From Polytrichum commune (taxonomy: Eukaryota; Streptophyta; Polytrichopsida; Polytrichales; Polytrichaceae): a stretch of DNA of 60,000 bases. The notes beneath the pieces were generated by a model that was not told the DNA's origin, ran no database searches, and saw nothing but the letters and a program-made list of their open reading frames with translations. The translations under genes and the position numbers were made by a program. The stretch spans positions 13,111,001-13,171,000 of the forward strand of contig OX485807.1 of assembly GCA_950295325.1 (NCBI GenBank), read 5' to 3'. Shown here piece by piece: positions 38,501-48,904 of the stretch (positions within the stretch are counted from its first letter, which is position 1; the number at the start of each line of letters is the position of its first letter).

Positions 38501-40775
38501 AGGACCACCACCACCTCCGAGAGGAGGACCAGGGGCACCTCCTCCCCCACCACCTCCACGTGGAGGACCCCCTCCCCCACCACCACCTATGGCAAAGAAG
38601 AGCGGCAATGGTCCTCCACCCCCAGGGCTAAAACCACTGAATGTAAGGGCTTCAACGAGTTCTGAGCCTTTGAAGCCCCCCATTTCACCCCCAAAGTCGA
38701 AGCTGAAGCAGCTTCACTGGGACAAAGTTAAAGCTGCTCCAGACCAGTCAATGGTCTGGGACAACTTGGACAAATCGATGGAGTAAGTTACTATGATTTT
38801 TGTTCTTCTTATAACTTCCATTTCCAGCTTGCTTGATCCAGTTCTGTTTATACTCATGTTGCCATTATGAAACTGTCATGAAGATTATAGAAGATGCTGA
38901 GCATAACTAGTTCAGTAGAAAGGTTCATATTGTGATGAATAGTGGTGATCATGGTATTGATTAGATCTATTTATGTTTTTTGCAGGCTCGATACAGACTT
39001 GCTAGATGCCTTGTTTGGCTTAGCAGCCCCCCCGACGAAAAACCCTGTTTCTCAGAAACCTGCTGCATTGTCAAGCCGGCCTGTACCAGTTGCGATACTA
39101 GATCCAAAGAGGGCTCAGAATTTCACCATTCAACTTCGTGTTCTAGGACTGACGAGGCAGGAAATCTGCGGAGCCTTGTTGGAAGGTCAGGCTTCAGTGT
39201 TCCTCATTTCTTATAAATTGTGGGGAAAACTCCCTGTTTTGTATGAGATTGGTAGTATTGTAGAGTTGGCTAGCCATTTCTATCTTGTTAGTAGCTGCCC
39301 TCTGAAAGCTCAAGAAAATCTTTACTCCAGTTTTTAGCATGTATGTGTCTTGTTCAAAAGGACCTCTATGTTCCTTGTTCCTGTCGTTATTTTAGAAGAC
39401 CACATTCAGTTTGTTGAACACTCGCCCATTTGGTGATGTTTGAAGTGTGGTTCTTCTTTCTATGTGTGATACATTTCAGTGTGTTAGTTCAGCTGGATCT
39501 GACATCCATACTTTCTGGTCCGACATCAGGTGATGGCATAAGCATGGACATTCTGGAGATATTGGCGAAAGCTGCCTTAACCGCTGATGAGAAAAAGAAG
39601 TTCTTGCAATACGAGGGAAGCCTTACAGACCTTGCTCAAGCCGATCGTTTCTTCCATACGATCTTGCATGTCCCAAATGCATTTTCTCGACTGAATGCAA
39701 TGCTATATCGAGCACAGTATAAGGAAGAGATACAGCATCTTGAAGCAGCCATTGATATACTAGAGGTGAGCCTTCTACCGCTTTGAGGTTTTGCTATTTT
39801 CAACACACAATGTGCTTGCTGGCTGTTGCTACTGTTTTTTATGTCTAGGAGTAATAAACTGAATTTTATGTTTGCTGCTAAACAAATCCTGAAATAGTTC
39901 CTGGTGTTGGTCTTCAGCTGGCTTGCAAAGAGCTGAAGGAGAGCAGGACATTCAATAAGCTATTAGGAGCTGTGCTTAAAACTGGAAACCGCCTGAATAC
40001 GGGTACTTTTCGTGGAGACGCACAAGCTTTTAAGCTGGACAATCTACTGAAACTTGCTGATGTTAAAGCAGCGAATGGAACTACTCTCCTCCACTTCGTG
40101 ATCCAAGAGATTGTCAAGTCAGAGGCAGCACGCGCCGCCCGGTTGAGTGGTTCTGCCGATCCCACCACACCTTCGACCCCTTCAACTCCACAATCGCCAA
40201 ATTCCTCGCACTTTGCTGCAAATCTTGAAGCTGCCATGAACAACACACAATCCGAAAATGTCAATGGCGTTGACTCCAAGAGGATGGGAATGGCCGTGGT
40301 TCTGGGTTTACCTACAGAATTGTCAAATGTGAAGAAAGCAGGTGCTATGGATGCATCTGGCCTGAAGCAGGCAGTTGTGAAGCTTGTCAATGGTCTTCAG
40401 GGAATCAAAAGCCAGGTGCAGGAAGGGAAGTTCACGGAGCCACAAGGCATGGAGTGTAAAGTGAAAGACAATGCGATCGACCTCTCAGAGGATTCTTTCC
40501 AGGCCGTCATGGAGGCTTTTGTCAAAAAGGCAGAAACAAACGTCAGTACCGCTGAGAAGCGGTTCAACGAGGTGTTTGAGGCAGTGAAGAAAGTGAGCAT
40601 GTACTTCTATGGAGAAGCAGCTGCAAAGGATGATAAACAGCCTCTGAAGGTATTTGTCGTTGTACGAGAATTTTTAGGTATGCTAGAGCAAGCTTGCAAA
40701 GATGTAATGAAATCGATAGCACCCCCATCAAAGAGCAACACCCTGTCTCCTTTAAAGCCACAGAAAAAGGGGTAA
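23565..40775 (+). CDS. For1F: SEC10-formin fusion protein (For1F-like), 2,257 aa
   Basis: There are 28 coding exons, 6,774 nt. Residues 1-820 are a full plant SEC10 (exocyst subunit 5; usual length about 820-830). Residues 821-1,580 are a low-complexity linker, about 1,583-1,777 a proline-rich FH1, and about 1,797-2,257 an FH2 actin-nucleation domain. SEC10 tethers exocytic vesicles to the plasma membrane; FH1-FH2 builds actin filaments from profilin-actin. The ATG at 23,565 is the first after an in-frame TGA at 23,541, and no other in-frame Met occurs before exon 6. The frame runs unbroken through the SEC10/formin junction. No signal peptide or membrane segment precedes the formin part, unlike stand-alone class I formins. 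The symbol follows the moss gene of this architecture. A separately transcribed SEC10 and formin is the alternative; the clean phase-2 junction argues against it. Confidence 0.93.
35526..35761 (+). other. Fusion intron between the SEC10 and formin modules
   Basis: A 236-bp phase-2 intron has donor GTATGC and acceptor TTGTTCACAG. Read through in the SEC10 frame it adds 51 residues and stops at TGA 35,680-35,682. AATAAA follows at 35,734-35,739. An ATG at 35,739 opens eight codons into the next exon in the formin frame. It therefore holds both a usable SEC10 end and a usable formin start. Confidence 0.85.
35734..35739 (+). terminator. AATAAA in the fusion intron
   Basis: A canonical polyadenylation hexamer lies 52 bp after the intron-retention stop codon. 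It may be a relic of the ancestral SEC10 3' end or an active intronic poly(A) site, or it may be chance in AT-rich intron sequence. Confidence 0.3.
36162..36800 (+). repeat. Three tandem protein repeats of 64-77 aa in the linker
   Basis: Units are 36,162-36,392 (77 aa), 36,393-36,584 (64 aa) and 36,585-36,800 (72 aa). Each begins DQR and passes through an acidic GDDGxNVGE-like block. Each then reaches a basic-Tyr core (DSPYLMGYRRRM, DSSYLTAYRRRI, DSPYLAGYRKKM) and a GVD...SLP-like tail. Degenerate relatives of the core may be VSYQRRR (near 37,446) and SHYKRMM (near 37,839). Function is unknown; the conserved core suggests a binding or phosphorylation motif. Confidence 0.85.
38049..38632 (+). 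repeat. FH1 proline tracts encoded by a CCT/CCA-rich minisatellite
   Basis: More than a dozen runs of 5-12 prolines occur, seven of them separated by RP(G/V)xGG spacers (RPGRGG, RPVTGG, RPGMGG, RPGTGG). This is the profilin-actin delivery region of formins. At DNA level it is a 45-63 bp minisatellite, so copy number is likely to vary between strains and to be prone to assembly error. Long antisense and +2-frame readings across it are composition artefacts. Confidence 0.9.
38690..40775 (+). other. FH2 actin-nucleation module, exons 25 (end) to 28
   Basis: Exons: end of 35762-38782, then 38986-39185, 39530-39765 and 39918-40775 (stop TAA 40,773-40,775). Hallmarks in order: LKQLHWDKVKAAPDQSMVWD, LFGLAAP, LDPKRAQNFTIQLRVLGLT, FLQYEGSLTDLAQADRFF, LNAMLYRAQYKEEI, TGNRLNTGTFRGDAQAFKLD, LLKLADVKAANGTTLLHFVI and YFYGEAAAKDDKQPLKVFVV. 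A Ser/Thr/Pro/Asn-rich insertion follows the LLHFV(I/V)QEI motif, as in many plant formins. The domain appears complete, so actin nucleation and barbed-end elongation are expected. Confidence 0.93.
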
Positions 40776-42444
40776 AAAGACTCCTTAGTAAACAGTTATA
40801 GACATTAAATTCCAGAGTAGATTAATGAGTCTGATGCTTGTTAAGAAATCTAGCGAGGTAGGTAGCATATGAATCCAATTGAGGGGTTGACTTTGAATCG
40901 CAGCATGTTATTAGTGCTGCTTGTACTTGTATCAAAATGACTTGATTCTCAATCTATGAAAGTATGGATTGAGACATGCATTCTTGGCTCGTTTATTGAG
41001 TTGGCAACTTGGCATCATGGGTGCGGATGAGTAGTTAGTAGGCAACCTTTGTTTGATGGGATGCAGCGTCTGCTCCTTTAGTTTTCCATGTCAAGCTCTG
41101 GATTAGGGACTTGTCCAATAAAATAAAGCCTCTGGGTGGTTTCCAAAAGTCAACACCGTGATTAACTCTTGAGTACTTGTGGTTCAACTCTTGCTTGTAT
41201 TTGAGGTACTGAAGGTAGGTGCACCTATTTTGGTTTGAGACCTATTATGGGCTTCTAATTTCTGGTGTATTGTGGACAAATTTCACATAGCATATGTTGT
41301 GTGGTTTTCAAAAGGTAAAAATCAAGTGGATGCAACATAAGACCTGTGTGCATGTGACACACATGAGTGAGTGGAGGCTCAGATGTAGGTAGGACCATGG
41401 ACTTGCTGATTTTGTACTTTAATGGACGATTATGTACCGCATTAAAAGCTAGTGAAGTATGACACTTGTGGTTCCAAATCATCTGGTGTAGGCAAGACCT
41501 ATGAATAGGGAGATCCGACCACTAGATACAGATTGGTCGAATGAGTTTGAGAAATTACCAGTTTTAAGTTCAAGACTTTCAGTTTGGCTTCCCACACTCA
41601 TAAATCAAAAAAAAATCAATCACCGATTATTTAAGAGGAATCTATGGAGTATACTTTGAATCAATAAAAAAAGATCCGAAAGAAATCAACATATAAGGTA
41701 GAAATACCCAAACTAGTTAACTACCCTCTACCCGTACACTAGACTGCTGTCATAATAGTGAAGTGCCATTTCTAAAATCAATCATGGCGAGGCGGTAACT
41801 TCAATGTGTGTACACTTATTGTAGCCAATGAGAGTCAAGTTTAATGTACTCATGAGTTAATCAGTTTAGGTGATGTTATGTATGGAAATGCGGAATTCCC
41901 ATGTTCGGTGAAGGGAGAATTACCGTGTTCGGTGAAGGGAGAATCTAGTGAGCGAGTAGGGGTTTGACAACTTTCCACTTTGAAAAATTGTAGAATTTTT
42001 TGTATAAGGCAAAAAAATATGAAACAACTTGCATTCTTCATGAATCCTTCTGGTCTATCTTGAAAAATTATCTCATGATTGTAAAACCATATCTTCTATG
42101 CGAATCACCTTATTTTCACAGGTATTTCTACGTTAACCAGTTGGACTTGGAAACATTAGGATCTTGACTGAATTTGTCCAAAATCTCTCCGTTTTAGGAA
42201 GTTTACCTGACTGGGCAAGACCATAATAGGGTTGCAACTTCCTTAAGAAGCATCTTATCCCACAATTGACCCTACAAGTTCATAATGGGTTTGGGAATAT
42301 TCTGACTTCAAATTTCCATAAGAAATTGAGATGAGATCCAAATATTTAATATCTCATGGCTCCCGAATCCAATTTAGATGGCTAGGTAATCTGTCGAGAT
42401 AATCAACTCATAAGCCACTCTTTAATTACCCACACTAGCCAAAG
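40776..42444. other. 3' UTR of the fusion gene and intergenic DNA
   Basis: The fusion gene's 3' UTR occupies the first few hundred bases. A perfect 19-bp direct repeat pair (41,902-41,920 and 41,926-41,944, TGTTCGGTGAAGGGAGAAT) is the only local structure seen. No gene is supported. Confidence 0.5.
41117..41127 (+). terminator. Candidate poly(A) signal of the SEC10-formin gene
   Basis: Two overlapping AATAAA hexamers occur at 41,117-41,122 and 41,122-41,127, about 340 bp after the stop codon. This is a plausible distance, but plant signals are loose and other sites may be used. Confidence 0.35.
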
Positions 42445-42937
42445 TGTTGGGACTGGGTGTGACTACCTTATGGTTATCATGCTCACCAAAGGGTAACATG
42501 ACCATTCTTGACATCAACAAAAGCATTTGCATATCATGATGAGCATTTACCACGAGTCCCAAACACTATTTATGCAGACTTGTTGTGAGCTGATTCCAGC
42601 CATTGGACTGGATCAGGATTTGTCTATTCCAATTAGTGATTGCAAATCACAGAGAGTCATCAGAAGTTACAGAATCATGGCTGAGATGCTAAAGTTTGAA
42701 GGGCCCGAAGTGAACAGTTCTTGTCTTACAGCTCCCAATTGTGTGAGCTATAAAATAGTTGGCATAGTTTGAGCATAAATTTGCATAGTATACTTGAGTG
42801 GATATATTTTGAGCACGCATACCTATATTTGAGTGGTATGTGGCAGTCTTGTAGTTTTGAACTAAGGCTCACATATCCTAAGGATACTCGACTGAACACA
42901 CACAAACCCAACTCACAACAGCTTAAGGTATCAGAGC
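42445..42937 (+). mobile_element. Candidate LTR-retrotransposon relic (LTR plus primer-binding site)
   Basis: The interval 42,445-42,920 starts TGTTGG and ends CACAACA, like the TG...CA ends of an LTR. Seven bases later is GGTATCAGAGC (42,927-42,937). This is the core of the primer-binding site complementary to plant initiator tRNA-Met, used by many Copia and Gypsy elements. No gag-pol follows and no second LTR was found, so it would be a truncated remnant. Confidence 0.4.
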
Positions 42938-43653
42938 ATTTCTGGTGGAAGGGGTTAATACTCATATATGAGATTGAATTGATAAAAAAGATGAATGTTA
43001 AATACGCAGTGAACTGTGCAATTTTGAGCCTAGACACTGCAAATGCTAGACAACACACAAATCTTTTGCTTCTTTGTACTTCGTAGAAAGATCCACCAAG
43101 TGGGTAGAATCCATTAATTAATCACCAGTAATAGAATTTGCACTTAGCACATTGGTAACTACTGCCTATGACCTAAGCTGCACATTGATATACTGAACCA
43201 ACATGCAACGGCCCCATGCCAAGAAAGAAGAGGCACAAGTCTTCTTTGTCCCAAGATTCTGAAGGGAACGGAGGCAGCAGATAACTTTGTGAATCATTCA
43301 AAGTAATGGCAATAGAGAGTAGCCTTTCTGTAGGATGATCTGACCATCATTTCATTGATTCAGTTGAGCAGACTGTGCACCTTTACATAGGAATTTTGCA
43401 GCAGTCGCACTTCTTCAAATGCAGCCCATCCTGTCCTGTGAGTTAAGACCCTGTTCACATGTCTAAAACGGCACCTGAAGACTGGGGCTCAAAATTGTCT
43501 GACCAGACTTTCTAGGAGCAAGCTTCGCAAAACAACGGCTTCTGCTGTCACTATCGGTGCAATAAGCTTATGTAACTGAGCTACCCAGCTATGAAGTCCT
43601 CCCGGCCGACATTCAAGAGACTCTACTTGATTGGATAGCTGCAACCTGGGAGA

Positions 43654-46600
43654 TCATAAGAAAACCTGACCATTCCTCCACCCAGAGCTGAACTTGCCCG
43701 AGAGTTCACAATCTAGGAGTCCGCCCCCGTAATTCTGAACTTGCGTTGAAAACTGCGGACTCATACCCGAACTTAGAGCTGGTCCTAGATCTCCAAGACC
43801 CAGGTTTTCGGTATACCCCAACCATGCTTGTGAGGTGCTCTGAGAATATCTTTGTGTGTGTTGCCCTTGATTTTGATGGCTTGGAGGGTTGTAGGGTGTC
43901 CACATTGATTGCTGTTGGTTCAATACTTCATGAACTGGGGAAGGGCCTGGCCCTCCTCCAGCTTTTGGTGACTCCACAGACACAGCCATGCTGAATGTAC
44001 CAGCGGCCGAATTCACAAGATGCGGTTGCTCGTCAGCAAGGGGAGCATGATGAACAGATGTCACCAGGGCACTTGAAAGCGAGACACCTGCACCAATTGA
44101 AGGTGATGGATCCCTACCACCGGAAGCACTCATCGCTGGAAGGCCAATACCAGGCCCTAGATTTCCTAATAACGTGGGTAGTGAACCAACAGTTCCAAAG
44201 TTGAGTTCGTTTGGAAGAAGATGGGGAGGGCCTAAGCCACCCCTGGGTTGTGAGAGGTTTGCAGGTGATCCACCACCTTGCCTCGAGTGAATTATGCGCA
44301 TCAACTCAATAGGACTTGAAAGGTTCCCACTAGTGCCCCCAAAAGATCCAACCCCTAAATCACAATTTCCGTTCATTTGAGGAAAGACCTTGGAGTTGCT
44401 GGGAATATCATCCAGTTCATTCATCAGCGGCAAGTGGTGAGCAGTCTCAGGAAGCTGGTCTAGGTGAAGCCCACTTGGTAGAGCAGGCAGTAAACCTGAG
44501 CTAGTCTTTAGCATACCATTGATATGCGGCCCAGGTAAATCCGGTAGTAAGAACTGATTTAGCATTGGATCCAGGCCATTGGAGAGACCAATGCCACTGG
44601 ATGAGTTCAGTCTGCCCAGAATGCTGAATTGGGTCATAGCTTGGGGTGTCATCCCATTTAAACCCATGCCCTCAGGCGACATCATGAATGAGTCTGACCC
44701 TCCAAAGTGTGCATTCATGTTGTTCTGCTGAGTTGCGACCCCACTAAGCCTTTTCAAATATAAACGATATTTCTGCACAACCATAAGATACAGGTGACAA
44801 TGAGAACTTGTCAGTTGTCGACTGTGGTAGGAAGAAATAAGGCACAACAGCCTCGTGAGACAAATGGATCTCAGCAGTATTAGTCAGCAATTTCTCTCAA
44901 ACTTCTCAATGACAACAAACATATCTAATCACAAAGACTTCCCAGGGAGACAAACCTCAGAATCAAATCCTTAAGGTAAGCATCTATACCAAATTGTCCT
45001 TTCACAAGTATGATCACTTGTTAGTGTTTACATACTTGCAAATAGAGTAACACCGACATAATGAGGATGACACAATATCCATACCTGTAAGTGGCTTGCC
45101 ACATTTTCTCGTGTTAATCCATGCACACCCATCAACTCAAGGATTCTCTTTGGTACAGCTTCTGCACCCAAACAACACGTGTCAATTTTGACTGGCAGCT
45201 ACCACAGCAAGGACATACTACAAGAATCACCTGTAAGAGGTAATGTAATTGTGCCTTGCAGTGAAGGATGTGCACATTCGAGCAATAATGTATAGCAGAT
45301 TGATAAGTGAGACTCTGCTACAACATTCCTACATAAAGTACACAACACACTCAAAGTAGAGAGAACAGATCATCAGACCAAGCCAAACATGATACTCCTT
45401 ACAGATATGAATAGACGACCAAAAGTGTTCTGCATACTCCAATAAACAAAAACATAACACACACAAACAATAATCCACCTTATCCAGACATGGACAAGTA
45501 AACCCAAAAACAGCCCTACAACAACAATGTAATTTGGAAGGAGTGAAAACTATCTTACTGTCAATTCCTAGTTGATTCACAGCACCCACAAACTGTTGAT
45601 GGAGTTCAACAGACCAAACAACTCGGGGTTTCTTCATAGTTGATGGATCATCGTTCTCCTGTTCATTATCCTCCTCTTCTTCTTTTGACTCCTTCCTCTT
45701 TTTGGTACATTTCCAGTTACCATCTGTATCTGTAGCTGAAGATGTATAGTCATTATCATCCACTCCACCTCGCCTCTGCCTATCACCACCTTCATCAAGG
45801 CTCTTTGAGTGCCCTACCTCCTTTGTTTCCTGTCTTTTCTTCCTTACAACATGTTGCCAGATGTTTCTCAGCTCCTCTATTCTCACAGGTTTCAGTAGAT
45901 AGTCACATGCTCCATGGGTGATTCCTTTCATCACTGCACTTTTCTCCCCATTCGCAGACATCACTGCAATCGCAGAAGATGAGTGCCAAAATCAGAAAAA
46001 TACATGATCGGCCAATAATATCAATGCTTAAATATGGCAGCATATATATCATCTTCATGAGACAGCTCCAATGTACACAAAGCAGCCGCCATTACCACCC
46101 AACTCCGAAAAACCCAAAATGAAAATAGATCTCACATCCACAAACAAAGGGATTGATTCGTTAAACTTAATATTCTTGAATTGATTGGATAATCAGCTGC
46201 AATACAGGCTGTAAACAAAAGAAAAAAGGTGAAACAACAACAAACACTTACTGATTACTGGAAGGTCCATCTCCAAACCAACAAGCTCAAGGAGCTTGAA
46301 TCCATCCATGTCTGGCATGTAGACATCACTGATCACAAGGTCAAACTTGCTTATGTCCTCCCTGAGTAATGATAGTGCATCCGCTGCTCGCCCACATGTA
46401 GTAACTGGCACCCACAAGCACTTGTTAGTATTCCTGCTTTCCATTTCGACCAGTTTTGGTCTCAATGCATAGTAGACAATCTAATGGTTGAATTTCTGAC
46501 ACGATAATTATAAGAAAATATTCAAAAAGGAAGCTAATAATAACCAGCAACCTTAATTGGCCAAATTACATTGATCTTTATCTTTTAAAGGATGCTCCAG

Positions 46601-47838
46601 AGGACCAATGCTGTATAACTACCAGTAAGTGAGTTTGGGATATAGGCATTGAACAGATACACCACTCAGGCTTGCCTACAACGCCTTTACGATAGCATTG
46701 ATGTCAATAGACTTGTGAAGAAAAGCAACTAGCGGAAGGACGTCCCTTCATGCGTAGTACCCATGCTGTCCACTTGATTTTCGTTGGTGCTTTGTTAACA
46801 TCCTGATGCGCATCTACTCCGATCTATTTACTCTCCACAATCCCAGGAAAGAAAGCTTTTCAGCACGCCAAAATTGTGCTACCTCCACAAACTACATTAG
46901 GAGAGCACCGGAGTCTCGTCAAGAATTTGGTGACACGTAGTAGTTCACTACAGTGCCTCATTGCATTGCTCCCTTTCCACATGCTATAATATCACTTTGT
47001 CATCATCTCAGCTCCTCTCTTAAGACTCGCACAACCCGTGCCGATGAAGAATATGCAACGAGAGAGATGCTTCTTCTGTCACAGGGTTCGAAAGAGGTCC
47101 CTGCTTCGGAAGAGAACGCGAAGAAGGGAGGGCGTGGGCGGAATCATGACGGAAGAGAGAGGATATATGCAAGTAGCCACAAAATGCTAACTCGCCAAGA
47201 ACTATCATAAGGATGAAGATTACTCGCCATTTGGGGTCTACGACATATAAAGGGTGAAAACCTGGGACATAAGCTCCACGGAGTGTCCAATTGATGCCTC
47301 TCTCCTCCTCTCTCAGCATGTGAGGATGGAAACACGATGATCATAACTGCCACAGACGACATTCCTGAATAAACTTGAAAGGGGAGGAAAAGAATGAAAG
47401 AAACAACGAACCTCGATACGAACACTTGCGCAATAACTGTTCCAAGATCGCGAGACACACAGGGTCATCGTCCACGACGAGGACCTTCATTCCCGCAGGA
47501 AACTCGTCGGGAGGATCCATTATTTTGCCACCGTAACTTCCCGGAGCCGCACCCCGGACACCACCGCTGTTGCTGTTGCTGTTGTTGTTGTTGTTGTTGT
47601 TGTTGGAGCTGCTGTTCACTGCATCACTACCCGGTCTTTTGTTCTGCTGTTGATGGTTGTTCTGCGTCGTCAAAGGCTGTTGCTGCTGATGCTGATGCTG
47701 ATGTTGGTGTTGGTGTTGGAGGCTAGCTAACGCCAGCCCCGTGTCTCCTCGCTGCTCTCCCATCCTCACTACTCTACTACCTAAGTCCCCTCGCACACAA
47801 TAAGCAACGTCCTGTAGCATCACGACCTCCTGCTCCAT
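43654..47838 (-). CDS. Type-B response regulator (ARR-B transcription factor), 726 aa
   Basis: Coding exons in transcript order: 47412-47838, 46252-46404, 45559-45963, 45085-45161, 43654-44772 (2,181 nt, all GT-AG). The protein is a nuclear transcription factor at the end of the cytokinin phosphorelay. The receiver domain (about residues 117-235) keeps the acidic VVDDDP triad, phospho-acceptor Asp169 in [12 protein letters not shown], Ser196 in MMSANGE and Lys218 in YLLKPVR. A basic, acidic-flanked KKRKESK follows as a likely nuclear signal. The GARP/Myb-like DNA-binding domain (about 304-365) shows [35 protein letters not shown] and [19 protein letters not shown]. The C-terminus is Gly/Ser/Gln-rich, as in transactivation regions. 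The N-terminus carries His-Gln and poly-Asn runs. The first ATG in frame was taken as start; Met7 or Met26 are possible alternatives. Confidence 0.93.
47541..47720 (-). repeat. In-frame His-Gln and poly-Asn codon repeats
   Basis: Trinucleotide and hexanucleotide runs within exon 1 of the response regulator encode (QH)5QQQQ and an 8-Asn run (residues about 41-91). They lie before the receiver domain and are likely to be length-polymorphic. Confidence 0.85.
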
Positions 47839-48900
47839 TCTCTTCTGGCACCAGCACACTTCTGTTGCTGCTGCTGCTCCCCTTCCTCATTCCTCTCCTC
47901 TCCGCCATAGCCATAGCCATAGCCATAGCTCCCCTCACTCACATCACTCCGGCCCCGCGGCTCCTCCCCGCGGCCACACATCCCTGCCTCTTCCACTCTA
48001 CTTACAACCCCATTCCACCACTCCTCATCACATCACATCACATCACATCACCACATCACATCACATAATATAACATAATATCACCCTTGCCACCACCCCG
48101 CCACGATCACCACCACCCCGCCACGATCACCACCTCCCAACGCTTCCTTCGAATCCGGCCACAAATCCAGTCCACTCCAAACCAAACCAGACCAAACCCT
48201 CTTTCTCTCCCCTCCCTCTCTATCTCTCTCTCTCCCTCGATCACTCCCACTCCCCAGACCTTTAAACCACACCTTAAGGCCACTCTCCCTTAACTTTGAC
48301 TCGAATCCAGGAGCAGGCAGACACACCAGGCTAACACGAGCAGGGAAAGAGAATCTTCTGGCTCCTTCTGGTCCTCCGTGAGGGTTGGACTTTGCAGCCC
48401 TTACTTACTACTTAGGTTGGGATGGATGTAAGCGTGTATGATGCGTGTGAGGGAGAGTAAGTGAATAGGAGAAGAGAAGAGAGGGAGGAAGAGAGAGAGG
48501 GAGAGAGAGAGAAAGGAGGAGGAAGTGGAGCGTGTGGGAATGAGAGGGGGGGCGCATGTAAGGCGTGGTACGAGAGCTACGTGCGGGGTCCCAGGCGGGA
48601 GTGATGAGTGCTCAGAAGGAAAGGCAGGCGACACAAGAGAGAGAGAGCTTCGGCCATAGCCGAGTTTACTTACCAACAACAGCACAGACAGACAGCCAGC
48701 CAGAGAGAGGAGGAGGAGGAGGCCGAGGGCGTTCGGACAGGGAAAGATGGAGGGTGGGGGGGGCGGGACGGGCCGGGTGTGTGGGCCCCGGTCCGGGAGG
48801 GGGAGACGGCGTGTCAGGGGTGGTGGGACCGGATCCTAGGGAACGGGGAAGTGGGGCCGGGCGTGACATGAGATCGGATCCCGCGGGTTGGGGGACATGG
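47839..48900 (-). promoter_or_regulatory. Leader and promoter of the response regulator
   Basis: This region is G+C-richer than the flanks and has strand-biased low-complexity tracts. A CCATAG hexamer repeat lies at about 47,904-47,929, (CACAT)n at about 48,024-48,065 and purine-rich GA tracts at about 48,465-48,525. Long open frames on the minus strand here (48,081-48,326 and 48,401-48,685) begin with GTG, not ATG, so I do not call uORFs. TATA-box and start site were not resolved. Confidence 0.45.
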
Positions 48901-48904
48901 TGGG

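Larger units (their letters stand above)
35762..38782 (+). other. Coding exon 25: formin linker and FH1 (3,021 nt)
   Basis: One very large exon encodes residues 820 to about 1,826. After the SEC10 end (RISGWLEKPKK) comes a Gly/Arg/Glu-rich, probably disordered linker with three tandem repeats (residues 954-1,166). A Ser/Pro-rich stretch containing SRRLSHYKRMMPKD follows near residue 1,510, then FH1, then the FH2 start (KQLHWDKVKAAP). No hydrophobic segment long enough for a membrane helix is visible. The exon ends in phase 2 before GTAAGT. Confidence 0.9.

Noticed and set aside
37957-38631. 224-codon Leu/His-rich frame on the plus strand
   Set aside because: It is an out-of-frame reading of the FH1 minisatellite.
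38138-38683. 181-codon Gly-rich frame on the minus strand
   Set aside because: It is the antisense of the FH1 proline codons (CCN read as GGN), a composition artefact.
42769-43086. 105-codon frame near the LTR-like segment
   Set aside because: It starts at TTG and crosses the supposed LTR boundary and primer-binding site. No retroviral-type motif was recognised.
48081-48326. 81-codon upstream frame in the response-regulator leader
   Set aside because: It begins with GTG on the minus strand, so it is not a standard uORF. Simple-sequence composition explains its length.
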